Source: JAVBUZ01 sp031554725 (GTDB taxonomy: Bacteria; Bacillota; Clostridia; Lachnospirales; Lachnospiraceae). From it: a DNA stretch of 44,304 bases. Under the pieces are notes generated by a model. That model was not told the DNA's origin and made no database searches. It saw only the letters and a program-made list of their open reading frames with translations. Shown here one piece after another: positions 13,984 to 22,277 of this stretch (position 1 is its first letter; the number at the start of each line of letters is the position of its first letter). The position numbers and the translations under genes were made by a program. The stretch covers positions 1 to 44,304 of the forward strand of contig JAVBUZ010000067.1 in NCBI GenBank assembly GCA_031554725.1, in the 5' to 3' direction.

Positions 13984-14754
13984 CTACTTTATAAGAGCAA
14001 GAGATTCAATTGCATTTTGTGGAATTAAAGCAACATAATGTTCTTCTAAATAAGAATAGTTTGATGCTTGAGTTCTTTTTAAAATTCCATATTCGGAAAT
14101 TACATTACATACACGGTTGAATTCCTCGGGGGTGTGCTTGCCCTTGGTTATAACTAGCAGATACTTGTTTTCTGTTTCGTCCTTATATAGGGAGTTTTCA
14201 CTGCTATAATACTCTGATAGCACAGCAGAAAGTGTTGTTAAGCTGTTCAGAGAATCAAATTCAAAGATTCTAGTCATTTCACCTTCTTCAACCGGCAAGG
14301 ACTTGGAAGAAGAGGAGCTTTTTTTAGATGCAGTTGGTTGCTTGGCTTGCTCAGAAGAAGCCTTGCTATTGGCGTGTATCTTTTTGAACAAGTCTAATAT
14401 ATCGTCGGCACCTTCCGTATAATCACCGATTAGTTCGTCGAGCTCATCGCTTTCATCATCATGAACCGAAGGAGCAAATTTTGAAAAGCGAGTATCTAAT
14501 TCTTCTGGGTCCTCGACTTTGGTAATAATGAGTACGATACATTCGGAATTTAACGGTATTGCTTCTATCATAAGCGGAATATCTTCCGCTTCAAAACCAA
14601 ATTCAAAAGAAGCCTGTTGCATCATGTCACGAAAAAGATTTTTTGCTTTTTCGGTGCCGTAGGCTAGTTCGCTGATTTTTAACTCGCGGTTCGCTAAATC
14701 TTCTCTTGTTAGCGTACAGCGAATTTGGTTTTCATTCACTTTTTCTATTTTCAT
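13984..14754 (-). CDS. mecA: Adaptor protein MecA
   Basis: The 256-aa protein has the MecA N-terminal domain (MKIEKVNENQIRCTLTREDL, then FEAEDIPLMIEAIPL and CIVLIITKVEDPEEL), an acidic and Ser/Lys-rich linker (about residues 95-165), and the C-terminal domain (MTRIFEFDSLNSL, KYLLVITKGKHTPEEFNRVC and LEEHYVALIPQNAIESL). MecA binds substrates with the N-terminal part and ClpC with the C-terminal part, feeding targets to ClpCP. Clostridial members lack the competence role known in Bacillus. It has its own promoter. Confidence 0.93.
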   Translation of the reverse strand: MKIEKVNENQIRCTLTREDLANRELKISELAYGTEKAKNLFRDMMQQASFEFGFEAEDIPLMIEAIPLNSECIVLIITKVEDPEELDTRFSKFAPSVHDDESDELDELIGDYTEGADDILDLFKKIHANSKASSEQAKQPTASKKSSSSSKSLPVEEGEMTRIFEFDSLNSLTTLSAVLSEYYSSENSLYKDETENKYLLVITKGKHTPEEFNRVCNVISEYGILKRTQASNYSYLEEHYVALIPQNAIESLALIK

Positions 14755-14832
14755 GCTATCACATCCTTACTATTAAGATACTGCATTTTTACTATTTTGT
14801 GACTGAAATCCTTGTGAAATCTGATTAAATGT

Positions 14833-14861
14833 ATATTATACTTTTCTCGGAATTTAGTCAA
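14833..14861 (-). promoter_or_regulatory. Promoter of mecA
   Basis: On the minus strand TTGACT (14861-14856), a 17-bp spacer and TAATAT (14838-14833). An overlapping TATAAT (14840-14835) gives a 15-bp spacer. Confidence 0.65.
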
Positions 14862-14917
14862 TAGCGCAGGCACAGTTTAACAATTTTTAATAAATTAACA
14901 ATTTTTAATATTTGTAC

Positions 14918-14946
14918 TTGTAAAAACGCACCTTTTTACTTATAAT
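14918..14946 (+). promoter_or_regulatory. Promoter facing a long non-coding stretch
   Basis: TTGTAA (14918-14923), exactly 17 bp, then TATAAT (14941-14946). The next start codon on this strand is about 365 bases away, so the RNA is either a free small RNA or a very long leader. Confidence 0.72.
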
Positions 14947-14951
14947 TAAGA

Positions 14952-15127
14952 ATAGAGATGCCTTTGTAATCCGTACTGGGAGGAGGCAAAGCTTTTTTAT
15001 CTTATATTCTTAACTATTCTATAGTATTTTAAGCAATCTATTTGGACGGAATGTTCATTCTCATTCTTATTTATAGTATTAAGAATGTCTTACAAGCTTA
15101 TGTGCTTGATTCGAAATCAATTTTTTC
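14952..15127 (+). ncRNA. Candidate structured small RNA or long leader
   Basis: No gene is visible from 14755 to 15315. The stretch downstream of the promoter holds several structures: CTTTG/CAAAG followed by TTTTTT (14993-14998), CATTCTTA (15062-15069) pairing with TAAGAATG (15080-15087), and TTGATT/AATCAA followed by six T (15121-15126). A 9-bp pair between AGAGATGCC (14954-14962) and GGCATCTCT (15177-15185) suggests a longer, closed RNA of about 235 bases. GGGAGGAGG (14978-14986) resembles a ribosome binding site but has no start codon after it. I cannot match a known family; a 6S-like RNA was considered. Confidence 0.4.
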
Positions 15128-15240
15128 CAAATAAAATAACCGTTATAATTCATTCATTTATTTTGCGTACAGCTATGGCATCTCTACATTCTATTCATAT
15201 GTTCTTTTACATAGTCTATATTGTTTTTACCTCAAAAATA

Positions 15241-15293
15241 CATTTTGCATAATAAATATTTCACGGAATGCTTTCTTATGGGAATGCAAAATG
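15241..15293 (+). repeat. Inverted repeat before the 70-aa gene
   Basis: CATTTTGCAT (15241-15250) and ATGCAAAATG (15284-15293) are a perfect 10-bp inverted pair with a 33-base loop, ending nine bases before the ribosome binding site of the next gene. It could be an RNA hairpin or a protein site. Between 15128 and 15240 I see only AT-rich sequence. Confidence 0.5.
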
Positions 15294-15315
15294 CTGTAAA
15301 AAGAGGAGGAATTTT

Positions 15316-15528
15316 TTGCGCGAAAAGGATAAAGAATTATTAAAAAACACTTTGAAAAACGCACAAAATGCGGGAGTGGTACTTTTTATAGATGGGGAAG
15401 AAGCTTCACCTAATCAAATCGTTAAAAAATGTGTTGGAGAAGAAAATGTGTATATGGCAGATTATGTGCTGGACGAAAAAGGGGTTCTGAAGGAATTACG
15501 CTATGATAAGATAACTTGTTGGAAGTAA
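15316..15528 (+). CDS. Small conserved-looking protein of unknown function
   Basis: The frame reads back to ATG 15268, but the ribosome binding site AGAGGAGG (15302-15309) sits inside that stretch and points to TTG 15316, giving 70 aa starting (M)REKDKELLKNTLKNA. The protein is charged and probably mixed alpha/beta, with GVVLFIDGEEASPNQIVKKC and YVLDEKGVLKELRYDKI. There is no signal peptide or membrane segment. I do not recognise a family. It stands alone behind a long leader and before the GH18 gene. Confidence 0.7.
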   Translation: MREKDKELLKNTLKNAQNAGVVLFIDGEEASPNQIVKKCVGEENVYMADYVLDEKGVLKELRYDKITCWK

Positions 15529-15636
15529 TCTCTTAGGCTGTGTCAGTGCCGAAAAAAAATACGGAAAAATAAGTTGGAGTGCCTCTCTGATAACCGTAGA
15601 AGAGGAAAAACTTGTAACAAATTGTCAAAATTGGTA

Positions 15637-15665
15637 ATGACGATATGGGAATAGTTTGTTATAAT
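15637..15665 (+). promoter_or_regulatory. Promoter of the GH18 gene
   Basis: ATGACG (15637-15642), a 17-bp spacer and TATAAT (15660-15665), about 38 bases before the start codon. Confidence 0.55.
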
Positions 15666-15702
15666 AGGGACGATTGAAAAAAGAGTCGGAGTTGAAAGGA
15701 GC

Positions 15703-17427
15703 ATGTTTACAAAAATGAAAAAAGCAATTCCTGTAATATGCGCAATCGTCCTTATTGTTGTGATTGGAGCAGTGGCTTTTGGGAGCCAAATAATAGAGAA
15801 ATATTCCTACTCTAGTGAAAAAGCAGATGTATATGAATATTTTCATATCGTGAAGCAGGAAGAAGTGGCAATAGTTCTGCAAGATGAGATGATGGCAGAA
15901 AAGGCACTCTTGATAGATGGAAAATATTATTTTGATATGGCAACGGTGCAGGCATATTTTAATGATCGGTTTTATGTGGATGAAACGGAAGGGTTATTGA
16001 TTTACACTACACCTACTCAGGTAATTAAAACAGTGCTTGGAGCAAGCACCTACACAGTAGATGCAGAGGAGATAGATGCTGGATATATAATTAGCCTGCA
16101 AAAAGGAGATGCCCATACGTATTACATAGCGGTGGACTATGTGAAACAGTATACCAATTTTTCTTATGAAGTATTCACAGATCCTAACCATATGCAGGTG
16201 TACACTCAGTGGGATGAACGTAAGGTAGCGAACATAAAAAAAGACAACGCAGTTAGATTAAGAGGTGGTGTGAAAAGTCCAATACTTACCGAAGTTTTGC
16301 AAGGTGAAACAGTTGTTGTATTGGAGGAAATGGAAAACTGGAGTAGAGTTAAAACCCCCAATGCTTATATTGGGTATATTGAGAATAGTATTTTAGAAGA
16401 AGAAAGAGAAGAAGCACTAACACCAGTAACTGATTATGAAGTACCCGAATATACAAGCTTAACAAAAGATAAAAAGATTTGTCTGGGATGGCACGCTATT
16501 TATAGTGTATCTGGAAATGATACCTTAGGCACGGTGACTGCAAATGCAACGGGCATGAATGTTATAGCACCAACATGGTTTAGCTTAAGTGATAATCAAG
16601 GGCATTTCCAAAGCTTAGCTCAAGCTTCCTATGTTGAAAAGGCACATCAAAAGGGGCTAGAAGTTTGGGGTGTAATTGATGATTTTAATTACAAATCAAA
16701 TAATAACGCAGAGGTTGATTTATACACCATTCTATCTACAACAACTTCAAGAACACAGTTAGTAACTGGGATTATGGAGGCTACTGCAAGTTGTGGAATG
16801 GATGGGATAAATATAGATTTTGAAAGTGTAAATAAAGAGTCTGGTATACATTTTGTGCAGTTCCTTAGAGAGCTATCCATAGAATGTCGAAAGAATGGAA
16901 TTGTGCTTTCAGTGGACAATTATGTTCCTTTTAATTTTAATTCCTATTATGATTTAGAGGAACAAGGTGCGGTAGCGGATTATGTTATTATTATGGGATA
17001 TGATGAACATTGGGCTGGTTGTCAGGAAGCAGGTTCGGTAGCATCAATCAATTATGTAAAAAATGGCATTGAAAAAGCAGTAAGCTATGTTCCTTCTAAG
17101 AAGGTGGTTAATGCTCTTCCATTCTATACACGTTTGTGGATAACATCAGGAGTAGAAGTTTCTAGTGAAGCTTATCCCATGAGTAGAACGGAGGAAGTGC
17201 TGAAGACGTACGGAATGACAACACAGTGGGATGAAGAAACCAATCAGAACTACGGTAGAGTAGAAACTGGTGGAAAAGTTTATGAAATGTGGGTAGAAGA
17301 TAGTAAATCCATATTAGCCAAGGTGAATGTTATGCAAAATCTAGATTTAGGTGGCGTAGCTGCATGGCGACTAGGTCATGAAACAGCAGGAATTTGGGAT
17401 ATACTTGCAGCCTATGTGGGGCAATAG
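15703..17427 (+). CDS. Membrane-anchored GH18 glycosidase with SH3-like domain
   Basis: The 574-aa protein has one N-terminal membrane helix (about 8-27). A region of about 200 residues follows that resembles the copper-amine-oxidase-like / SH3 arrangement of spore hydrolases: an SH3-type segment lies near 185-230 (NAVRLRGGVKSPILTEVLQG). A GH18 barrel fills the C-terminal half, with the catalytic DGINIDFE motif (D367, D372, acid E374), an IIMGYDEHW segment and a final GGVAAWRLGHE. It probably cleaves peptidoglycan or a related glycan on the outside, as SleL/YaaH-type enzymes do. It is followed after 61 bases by a CwlD-like amidase, which supports a role in cortex or wall turnover. Confidence 0.88.
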   Translation: MFTKMKKAIPVICAIVLIVVIGAVAFGSQIIEKYSYSSEKADVYEYFHIVKQEEVAIVLQDEMMAEKALLIDGKYYFDMATVQAYFNDRFYVDETEGLLIYTTPTQVIKTVLGASTYTVDAEEIDAGYIISLQKGDAHTYYIAVDYVKQYTNFSYEVFTDPNHMQVYTQWDERKVANIKKDNAVRLRGGVKSPILTEVLQGETVVVLEEMENWSRVKTPNAYIGYIENSILEEEREEALTPVTDYEVPEYTSLTKDKKICLGWHAIYSVSGNDTLGTVTANATGMNVIAPTWFSLSDNQGHFQSLAQASYVEKAHQKGLEVWGVIDDFNYKSNNNAEVDLYTILSTTTSRTQLVTGIMEATASCGMDGINIDFESVNKESGIHFVQFLRELSIECRKNGIVLSVDNYVPFNFNSYYDLEEQGAVADYVIIMGYDEHWAGCQEAGSVASINYVKNGIEKAVSYVPSKKVVNALPFYTRLWITSGVEVSSEAYPMSRTEEVLKTYGMTTQWDEETNQNYGRVETGGKVYEMWVEDSKSILAKVNVMQNLDLGGVAAWRLGHETAGIWDILAAYVGQ

Positions 17428-17488
17428 AGCATTTTTTTGAAGAGACTTTCATATATTTATCTGAGAAAAGAGTATTGGATTAAAATAT

Positions 17489-18208
17489 ATGACGCAGTCT
17501 CAGGAGAAGCTTGTATCTATTCTGCTAGGAGCGACATTGATATTGTCAGTTTTGGTGGTAGCAAAAGAAGCATCGGTTTATGTGACCAAAAGAGTGGAAA
17601 GTGCTAGTGTTATAAAAAAAGCGGAAATGCCTTGTATAGTAATTGACGCAGGACATGGTGGAAATGACCCAGGAAAAGTCGGAATTAACAATGCTTTGGA
17701 AAAAGATGTTAATTTAGAAATAGCCCAAATTTTAAAGAGCTTTTTAGAAGCCAATGATGTTCGTGTTGTTATGACTAGAGAAGATGACATGGGACTATAT
17801 GATGAGAGTGCTTCTAATAAAAAAGTACAGGATATGAAAAGAAGGCTTTCGCTTATTGAAGAATGTGCTCCTACGCTTGTAGTAAGTATTCATCAAAATA
17901 GCTATCATGAGGAATATGTAAGTGGAGCGCAGGTTTTTTACTATGCAGATAGTGCGGAAGGTGAAAAATTAGCTGAGAAGATTCAAGCAATGATGATAAA
18001 AATTTTGGCACCAGAAAAAGAGCGTCAAGTGAAGCCAAACGATAGCTATTACTTACTTAAGAAGACAAAAACACCAATAGTCATAGTGGAATGCGGATTC
18101 CTGTCAAATAGTAGGGAGGCGGCAAAGCTGGTAATGCCTCGTTATCAAGAGCGAGTAGCATGGGCGATTCATCTGGCAATAATGCAATATCTAAATGAAA
18201 AGAAGTAA
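17489..18208 (+). CDS. cwlD: N-acetylmuramoyl-L-alanine amidase, CwlD-like
   Basis: The 239-aa protein has an N-terminal hydrophobic segment (about 7-25) and an Amidase_3 domain. IVIDAGHGGNDPG holds the first Zn ligand, EKDVNLEIA the second, SIHQNSYH the third, and the catalytic Glu lies in IVECGFLSN. The size matches Bacillus CwlD (about 237 aa), which cuts peptide side chains in spore cortex to make muramic lactam. The assignment to CwlD rather than another amidase rests on length and single-domain form. The ribosome binding site before ATG 17489 is weak, so coupling to the GH18 gene is likely. A terminator follows. Confidence 0.85.
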   Translation: MTQSQEKLVSILLGATLILSVLVVAKEASVYVTKRVESASVIKKAEMPCIVIDAGHGGNDPGKVGINNALEKDVNLEIAQILKSFLEANDVRVVMTREDDMGLYDESASNKKVQDMKRRLSLIEECAPTLVVSIHQNSYHEEYVSGAQVFYYADSAEGEKLAEKIQAMMIKILAPEKERQVKPNDSYYLLKKTKTPIVIVECGFLSNSREAAKLVMPRYQERVAWAIHLAIMQYLNEKK

Positions 18209-18213
18209 AGCAG

Positions 18214-18240
18214 AGCAGTTGAGAAATCGACTGCTTTTTT
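18214..18240 (+). terminator. Terminator after the amidase gene
   Basis: AGCAGTTGA (18214-18222) pairs with TCGACTGCT (18227-18235) with one G-U, GAAA loop, then a run of T. Confidence 0.9.
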
Positions 18241-18291
18241 GTTTCATAGAAAGTACCTTGTTGTATAGGGAAATTCGTCCCATAATCCTCT

Positions 18292-18320
18292 TTTACATTA
18301 TAGATAATTTATGTTATACT
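18292..18320 (+). promoter_or_regulatory. Promoter of the Sua5-rpiB-upp gene group
   Basis: TTTACA (18292-18297), a 17-bp spacer and TATACT (18315-18320), about 60 bases before the Sua5 start codon. Confidence 0.7.
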
Positions 18321-18385
18321 ATCCAAGAATAATTTGAAAACAATAATATTACAATTTTGAAACGTACCTATGTGAGAAGTAGAAT

Positions 18386-19435
18386 ATGAACACTATAGTA
18401 AAAGAAATAAGTGAACAGAATATAGACAGTGAAGCAATAGCAAAAGCTGGAGAAATATTATGCCAGGGCGGTTTAGTAGCATTTCCTACCGAAACGGTAT
18501 ATGGCTTGGGAGGAGATGCGCTTAATCCAGAATCTTCGAAGCGCATTTATGAGGCGAAAGGAAGGCCTTCTGACAATCCCCTAATCATTCATATTTCTAA
18601 ATGGGAAGACTTAGAAAAAATTGTGTCGATTATCCCAGAGGCGGCAAAAAAATTAGCAGACAAATATTGGCCAGGGCCACTTACCATGATATTACCCAAA
18701 TCTAATGAAGTACCATATGAAACCACAGGTGGGCTAGATACTGTGGCTGTCAGAATGCCAGATAATAAAATAGCACTTGCACTTATTGAGGCAGCAGGCG
18801 GCTATGTGGCGGCACCTAGCGCCAACACTTCAGGGAAACCAAGTCCTACCCTAGCAAAATACGTAGCAGAGGATATGGATGGAAGAATTGAAATGATTTT
18901 GGATGGGGGAGAAGTTTGTATCGGCTTAGAATCTACCATTGTGGATTTGACATCAAAGGTGCCAGAGATACTGCGTCCGGGTTATGTGACCATGCAAATG
19001 CTTAAGGACGTATTGGGTGACGTGGAAACAGATCAGACCATATTGACAAATGAAACAAACAAGGCTCCGAAAGCACCGGGAATGAAGTACCGCCATTATG
19101 CTCCTAAGGGAGAATTAACAATTGTGTCAGGTGAAGAAAGAAAAGTGGCTTTATACATAAATGGACAAGTAAGACATCATGCGGCAAAGGGCAAAAAAGT
19201 AGGTGTAATTTGTACAGACGAAACCAAGGCTTCTTATGAATCCGCAGTAGTAAAAAATGTGGGTAGTAGACAAGACGAAGCTGGCATAGCCAAGCACCTT
19301 TATCGAATTTTAAGAGAATTTGATGAAGAGGATGTTGAAGTGATTTTTTCAGAAGCTTTTGGTGTGGAAGGTGTAGGACAAGCAATTATGAACCGTTTGC
19401 TAAAGGCGGCGGGACATCACATAGAATATATATAA
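18386..19435 (+). CDS. ywlC: Threonylcarbamoyl-AMP synthase (Sua5/YwlC)
   Basis: The 349-aa protein has an N-terminal YrdC domain (about 12-200): GGLVAFPTETVYGLGGDA, EAKGRPSDNPLIIHI, YWPGPLTMIL, VAVRMPDN and APSANTSGKPSPT. A linker (KAPGMKYRHYAP) and C-terminal Sua5 domain follow, which fits the long Sua5 form. It makes threonylcarbamoyl-AMP from Thr, bicarbonate and ATP for the t6A37 modification of ANN-reading tRNAs. In Firmicutes it often lies next to rpiB and upp, as here. Confidence 0.96.
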   Translation: MNTIVKEISEQNIDSEAIAKAGEILCQGGLVAFPTETVYGLGGDALNPESSKRIYEAKGRPSDNPLIIHISKWEDLEKIVSIIPEAAKKLADKYWPGPLTMILPKSNEVPYETTGGLDTVAVRMPDNKIALALIEAAGGYVAAPSANTSGKPSPTLAKYVAEDMDGRIEMILDGGEVCIGLESTIVDLTSKVPEILRPGYVTMQMLKDVLGDVETDQTILTNETNKAPKAPGMKYRHYAPKGELTIVSGEERKVALYINGQVRHHAAKGKKVGVICTDETKASYESAVVKNVGSRQDEAGIAKHLYRILREFDEEDVEVIFSEAFGVEGVGQAIMNRLLKAAGHHIEYI

Positions 19436-19459
19436 GATATAAACAGGAGGAATGGAAAA

Positions 19460-19888
19460 ATGATAGCATTAGCAAGTGATCATGGCGGCTATGATTTAAA
19501 GGAAGAAGTTATTAAGTTTTTAAAAGAAAAGGGAATGAAATATAAGGATTTTGGTTGCTTGGATAAAAGCTCCTGCGATTATCCTGTGTTTGCAAAAGCG
19601 GCAGCGAGAGCAGTTGCAAGTGGCGAATGCGATAAAGGAATTGTTATTTGTACAACAGGAATTGGAATTTCAATTTCAGCAAATAAAGTAGCAGGTGTTC
19701 GTTGTGCTCTATGTAGCGATAGCCTAACGGCTAAAATGACAAGACTACACAATGATGCCAATATGCTAGCATTGGGAGCGGGAATTGTTGGGACAAACTT
19801 AGCTCTTGATATAGTAGAAACATTTTTAAATACCGACTTTTCAAACGAGGAAAGACATCAAAGAAGAATAGACTTGATAGAAGAATAA
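19460..19888 (+). CDS. rpiB: Ribose-5-phosphate isomerase B
   Basis: The 142-aa protein is a complete RpiB/LacAB family member: IALASDHGGYDLKEEV, the active-site Cys in IVICTTGIGISISANK, and GAGIVGTNLALDIVE. It interconverts ribulose-5-P and ribose-5-P in the pentose phosphate pathway. CAGGAGG lies upstream of the ATG. It follows the Sua5 gene after 24 bases and precedes upp by 19, so the three are probably one operon linked through PRPP supply. RpiB and galactose-6-P isomerase subunits are related; context favours RpiB. Confidence 0.95.
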   Translation: MIALASDHGGYDLKEEVIKFLKEKGMKYKDFGCLDKSSCDYPVFAKAAARAVASGECDKGIVICTTGIGISISANKVAGVRCALCSDSLTAKMTRLHNDANMLALGAGIVGTNLALDIVETFLNTDFSNEERHQRRIDLIEE

Positions 19889-19907
19889 AATTTAGGAGGC
19901 AAAAGAA

Positions 19908-20537
19908 ATGGCTAAAATTGTAATTATGGATCATCCCCTAATCCAACATAAGATTGGATATATCAGAAGAAAAGAAACAGGGACAAAGGATTTTAGACAG
20001 ACAATAAGTGAAATTGCTATGCTTATTTGCTATGAAGCAACAAGAGATTTAAAAGTGTCAGACGTGGAAATTGAGACTCCTATTTGCCCAGCGACAGTAA
20101 AGGAGTTACACGGAAAGAAAATGGCAATTGTACCAATTCTTAGAGCTGGTCTTGGAATGGTTGATGGTGTTCTAACACTAATTCCAGCTGCAAAGGTGGG
20201 ACATATTGGGCTATATAGAGACCCAGAAACTTTAGAACCAGTAGAATACTACTGTAAATTACCAGCAGACTGTGCAGATAGAGAAGTTTTTGTAGTGGAT
20301 CCTATGCTTGCAACTGGCGGTTCATCGGTTGCAGCAATTCAGATGTTAAAGGACAAAGGATGCAAAAACATACATTTTATGTGTATCATTGCAGCACCTG
20401 AAGGAATCGAAAGAATGAAAGCAGCACATCCAGACGTAGATATGTACATTGGTGCTTTAGATGAAAAATTAAATAGTCATGGATATATTGTTCCAGGACT
20501 AGGTGATGCAGGCGATAGAATTTTTGGAACAAAATAG
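19908..20537 (+). CDS. upp: Uracil phosphoribosyltransferase
   Basis: The 209-aa protein is full length: DHPLIQHKIGYIRRKETGTK at the start, VPILRAGLGMVDGVL, the PRPP-binding VVDPMLATGGSS loop, and the C-terminal uracil-binding HGYIVPGLGDAGDRIFGTK. It joins uracil and PRPP to make UMP in pyrimidine salvage. TAGGAGG precedes the ATG. It sits between rpiB and a dCMP deaminase gene, consistent with nucleotide salvage. Confidence 0.98.
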   Translation: MAKIVIMDHPLIQHKIGYIRRKETGTKDFRQTISEIAMLICYEATRDLKVSDVEIETPICPATVKELHGKKMAIVPILRAGLGMVDGVLTLIPAAKVGHIGLYRDPETLEPVEYYCKLPADCADREVFVVDPMLATGGSSVAAIQMLKDKGCKNIHFMCIIAAPEGIERMKAAHPDVDMYIGALDEKLNSHGYIVPGLGDAGDRIFGTK

Positions 20538-20563
20538 TTACTAAGTGGGGGTACACTATTCAA

Positions 20564-21061
20564 ATGGAAAAAATGAAAAGTCGTAAGAGGCAAGACTATA
20601 TTAATTGGGACGAGTATTTTATGGGAATTGCGCAGCTATCGGGAATGCGCTCGAAAGATCCACATACGCAGGTAGGAGCTTGCATAGTGAGCAAGGAAAA
20701 CAAAATTTTATCCATGGGATATAATGGTTTTCCGGCAGGTTGTTCAGATGAGGATTTCCCTTGGGATAGAGAAGGCGATACCTTAGAAACAAAATACCCC
20801 TTTGTAACTCATAGTGAGCTAAATGCTATTTTGAATTACAGAGGTGGGTCATTAGATGGAACAAAGCTGTATGTTTCGCTCTTTCCTTGTAACGAGTGTG
20901 CAAAGGCAATTATTCAGGCAGGGATAAAAGCTATTGTATATGATAGTGATAAGTACGCAGGAACGCCATTTAATATTGCATCAAAAAAGATGTTTGATGC
21001 GGCAGGCGTGGAGTATAAGCAGTATCAGAGAACGGGACGAAAAATTGCACTAGATCTATAA
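20564..21061 (+). CDS. dCMP deaminase (ComEB-like)
   Basis: The 165-aa zinc deaminase has INWDEYFMGIAQLSGMRSKD at the start, then QVGACIVSKENKILSMGYNG, the catalytic HSE motif (VTHSELNAI) and the PCNEC zinc pair. It would convert dCMP to dUMP for thymidylate synthesis. The length and N-terminal YFMGIA motif match the ComEB / dCMP deaminase group rather than cytidine deaminase. It is 26 bases after upp. The ribosome binding site, GTGGGGGT, is unusual and lies about 14 bases from the ATG. Confidence 0.93.
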   Translation: MEKMKSRKRQDYINWDEYFMGIAQLSGMRSKDPHTQVGACIVSKENKILSMGYNGFPAGCSDEDFPWDREGDTLETKYPFVTHSELNAILNYRGGSLDGTKLYVSLFPCNECAKAIIQAGIKAIVYDSDKYAGTPFNIASKKMFDAAGVEYKQYQRTGRKIALDL

Positions 21062-21085
21062 GGTGTCAAAGAAGGAGCGGACAAT

Positions 21086-22243
21086 ATGAAAATAGTATCT
21101 AGGCATAAGCTAATCCTTATTCTGTTCATTGTTGTACTTGTAACTTCTATGCCAGTAGTTTCTTATGCAACTTCAAATAGGGATAAACTTACTCAAGCGG
21201 AAAGAGAAAAAAAAGAGTTAGAAGCACAGCAGAAAAAAATAGACGAGGAAAAGGATAAGCTTGAGAAGGAACAAAAAGGCTTAAAAAAAGAACTCGGAAC
21301 TTTGAATGCACAGCTACAAGAGGTAAGTGACTATCTAGAAGAATTGGAAAATAAAATAAGTGATAAGGAACAGGAAATTCTAGAAACTGAAGCGGCACTG
21401 GCTGAGGCGCGCGCGACTGAAGAGTGGCAGTATGAGTGCATGAAGATTAGAATTCAATTTATGTATGAGCAAAGTGATCATATGTACCTAGACTTCCTTT
21501 TCTCGGCAAAAAGCTTTGCTGATTTTATTGATTTTAATGAGTATGCGGAAGCACTCACTCGGTATGACAAAAAAATGCTTACGGAGTACGAAGAAAATCG
21601 AATGCTGATAGAAGACGAGGAAGCTAAGCTAAATCAGGAAAAAATAGAATTGGATGGCTACAAGGTAGAGGCTGAAATCACAAAAAATAGAGTGGCGGGT
21701 CTTATTAGTCAGACGGCAGGAAATATTGCTCAAAAAGCCGATGAAATAGCGGATGCTGAGGACGAATACCGTGCCTATGAGGCGGATATCAAAAAGAAAG
21801 AAGAAGATATCAACTATTTGAATAAGCTGATTGCGGAGGAAATGAGACTATCTCGTGAGGCGGCCAATGCTGCGTGGAGAGATATCTCGGAGGTTTCTTT
21901 TGCAGATGGAGATAGACGTCTACTTGCAAATATCATCTATTGTGAAGCTGGTGGTGAAGAATATGCAGGAAAATTGGCAGTAGGTGCGGTTGTCATTAAC
22001 CGTGTGCTTAGTTCAAAGTATCCAGATACGGTAGTTGGTGTTGTTTATCAGAATAAGCAATTCTCACCAGTGGCAAGCGGAAGACTAGCACTAGCGCTAG
22101 CAACAGACAAAGCAACACAAAGCTGCTATCAGGCAGCGGATGAGGCTATGTCCGGGGTGACAAATGTAGGAACCTGCTTGTATTTTAGAACCCCAATTGA
22201 AGGTCTTACAGGCATTTCAATTGGCGGACATATTTTCTATTAA
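21086..22243 (+). CDS. Secreted SleB-type cell-wall hydrolase with coiled-coil N-terminus
   Basis: The 385-aa protein has a signal peptide (about 1-28, ending VVSYA), a long charged coiled coil (about 32-265) like the N-terminus of CwlO-type proteins, and a C-terminal Hydrolase_2/SleB domain (about 275-385). The domain has LLANIIYCEAGGEEYAGKLA, AVVINRVLSSKYPDTV and VYQNKQFSPV, with the likely catalytic Glu in CEAGGE. SleB enzymes are lytic transglycosylases of spore cortex. The coiled coil suggests control by a membrane partner such as FtsEX, which is inference. It closes the gene run and is followed by a terminator. Confidence 0.9.
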   Translation: MKIVSRHKLILILFIVVLVTSMPVVSYATSNRDKLTQAEREKKELEAQQKKIDEEKDKLEKEQKGLKKELGTLNAQLQEVSDYLEELENKISDKEQEILETEAALAEARATEEWQYECMKIRIQFMYEQSDHMYLDFLFSAKSFADFIDFNEYAEALTRYDKKMLTEYEENRMLIEDEEAKLNQEKIELDGYKVEAEITKNRVAGLISQTAGNIAQKADEIADAEDEYRAYEADIKKKEEDINYLNKLIAEEMRLSREAANAAWRDISEVSFADGDRRLLANIIYCEAGGEEYAGKLAVGAVVINRVLSSKYPDTVVGVVYQNKQFSPVASGRLALALATDKATQSCYQAADEAMSGVTNVGTCLYFRTPIEGLTGISIGGHIFY

Positions 22244-22248
22244 AAGTA

Positions 22249-22277
22249 AAAGCCTAGGATTAAAGTCCTAGGCTTTT
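22249..22277. terminator. Bidirectional terminator between SleB-like and DUF402 genes
   Basis: AAAGCCTAGGA (22249-22259) pairs perfectly with TCCTAGGCTTT (22266-22276), with T run beyond. The last codons of the minus-strand DUF402 gene lie within it. Confidence 0.9.

Noticed and set aside
14941..15000. A T-box or other known riboswitch before the 70-aa gene
   Set aside because: There is no AGGGTGGNACCGCG T-box element and no conserved core of common riboswitches that I can see.
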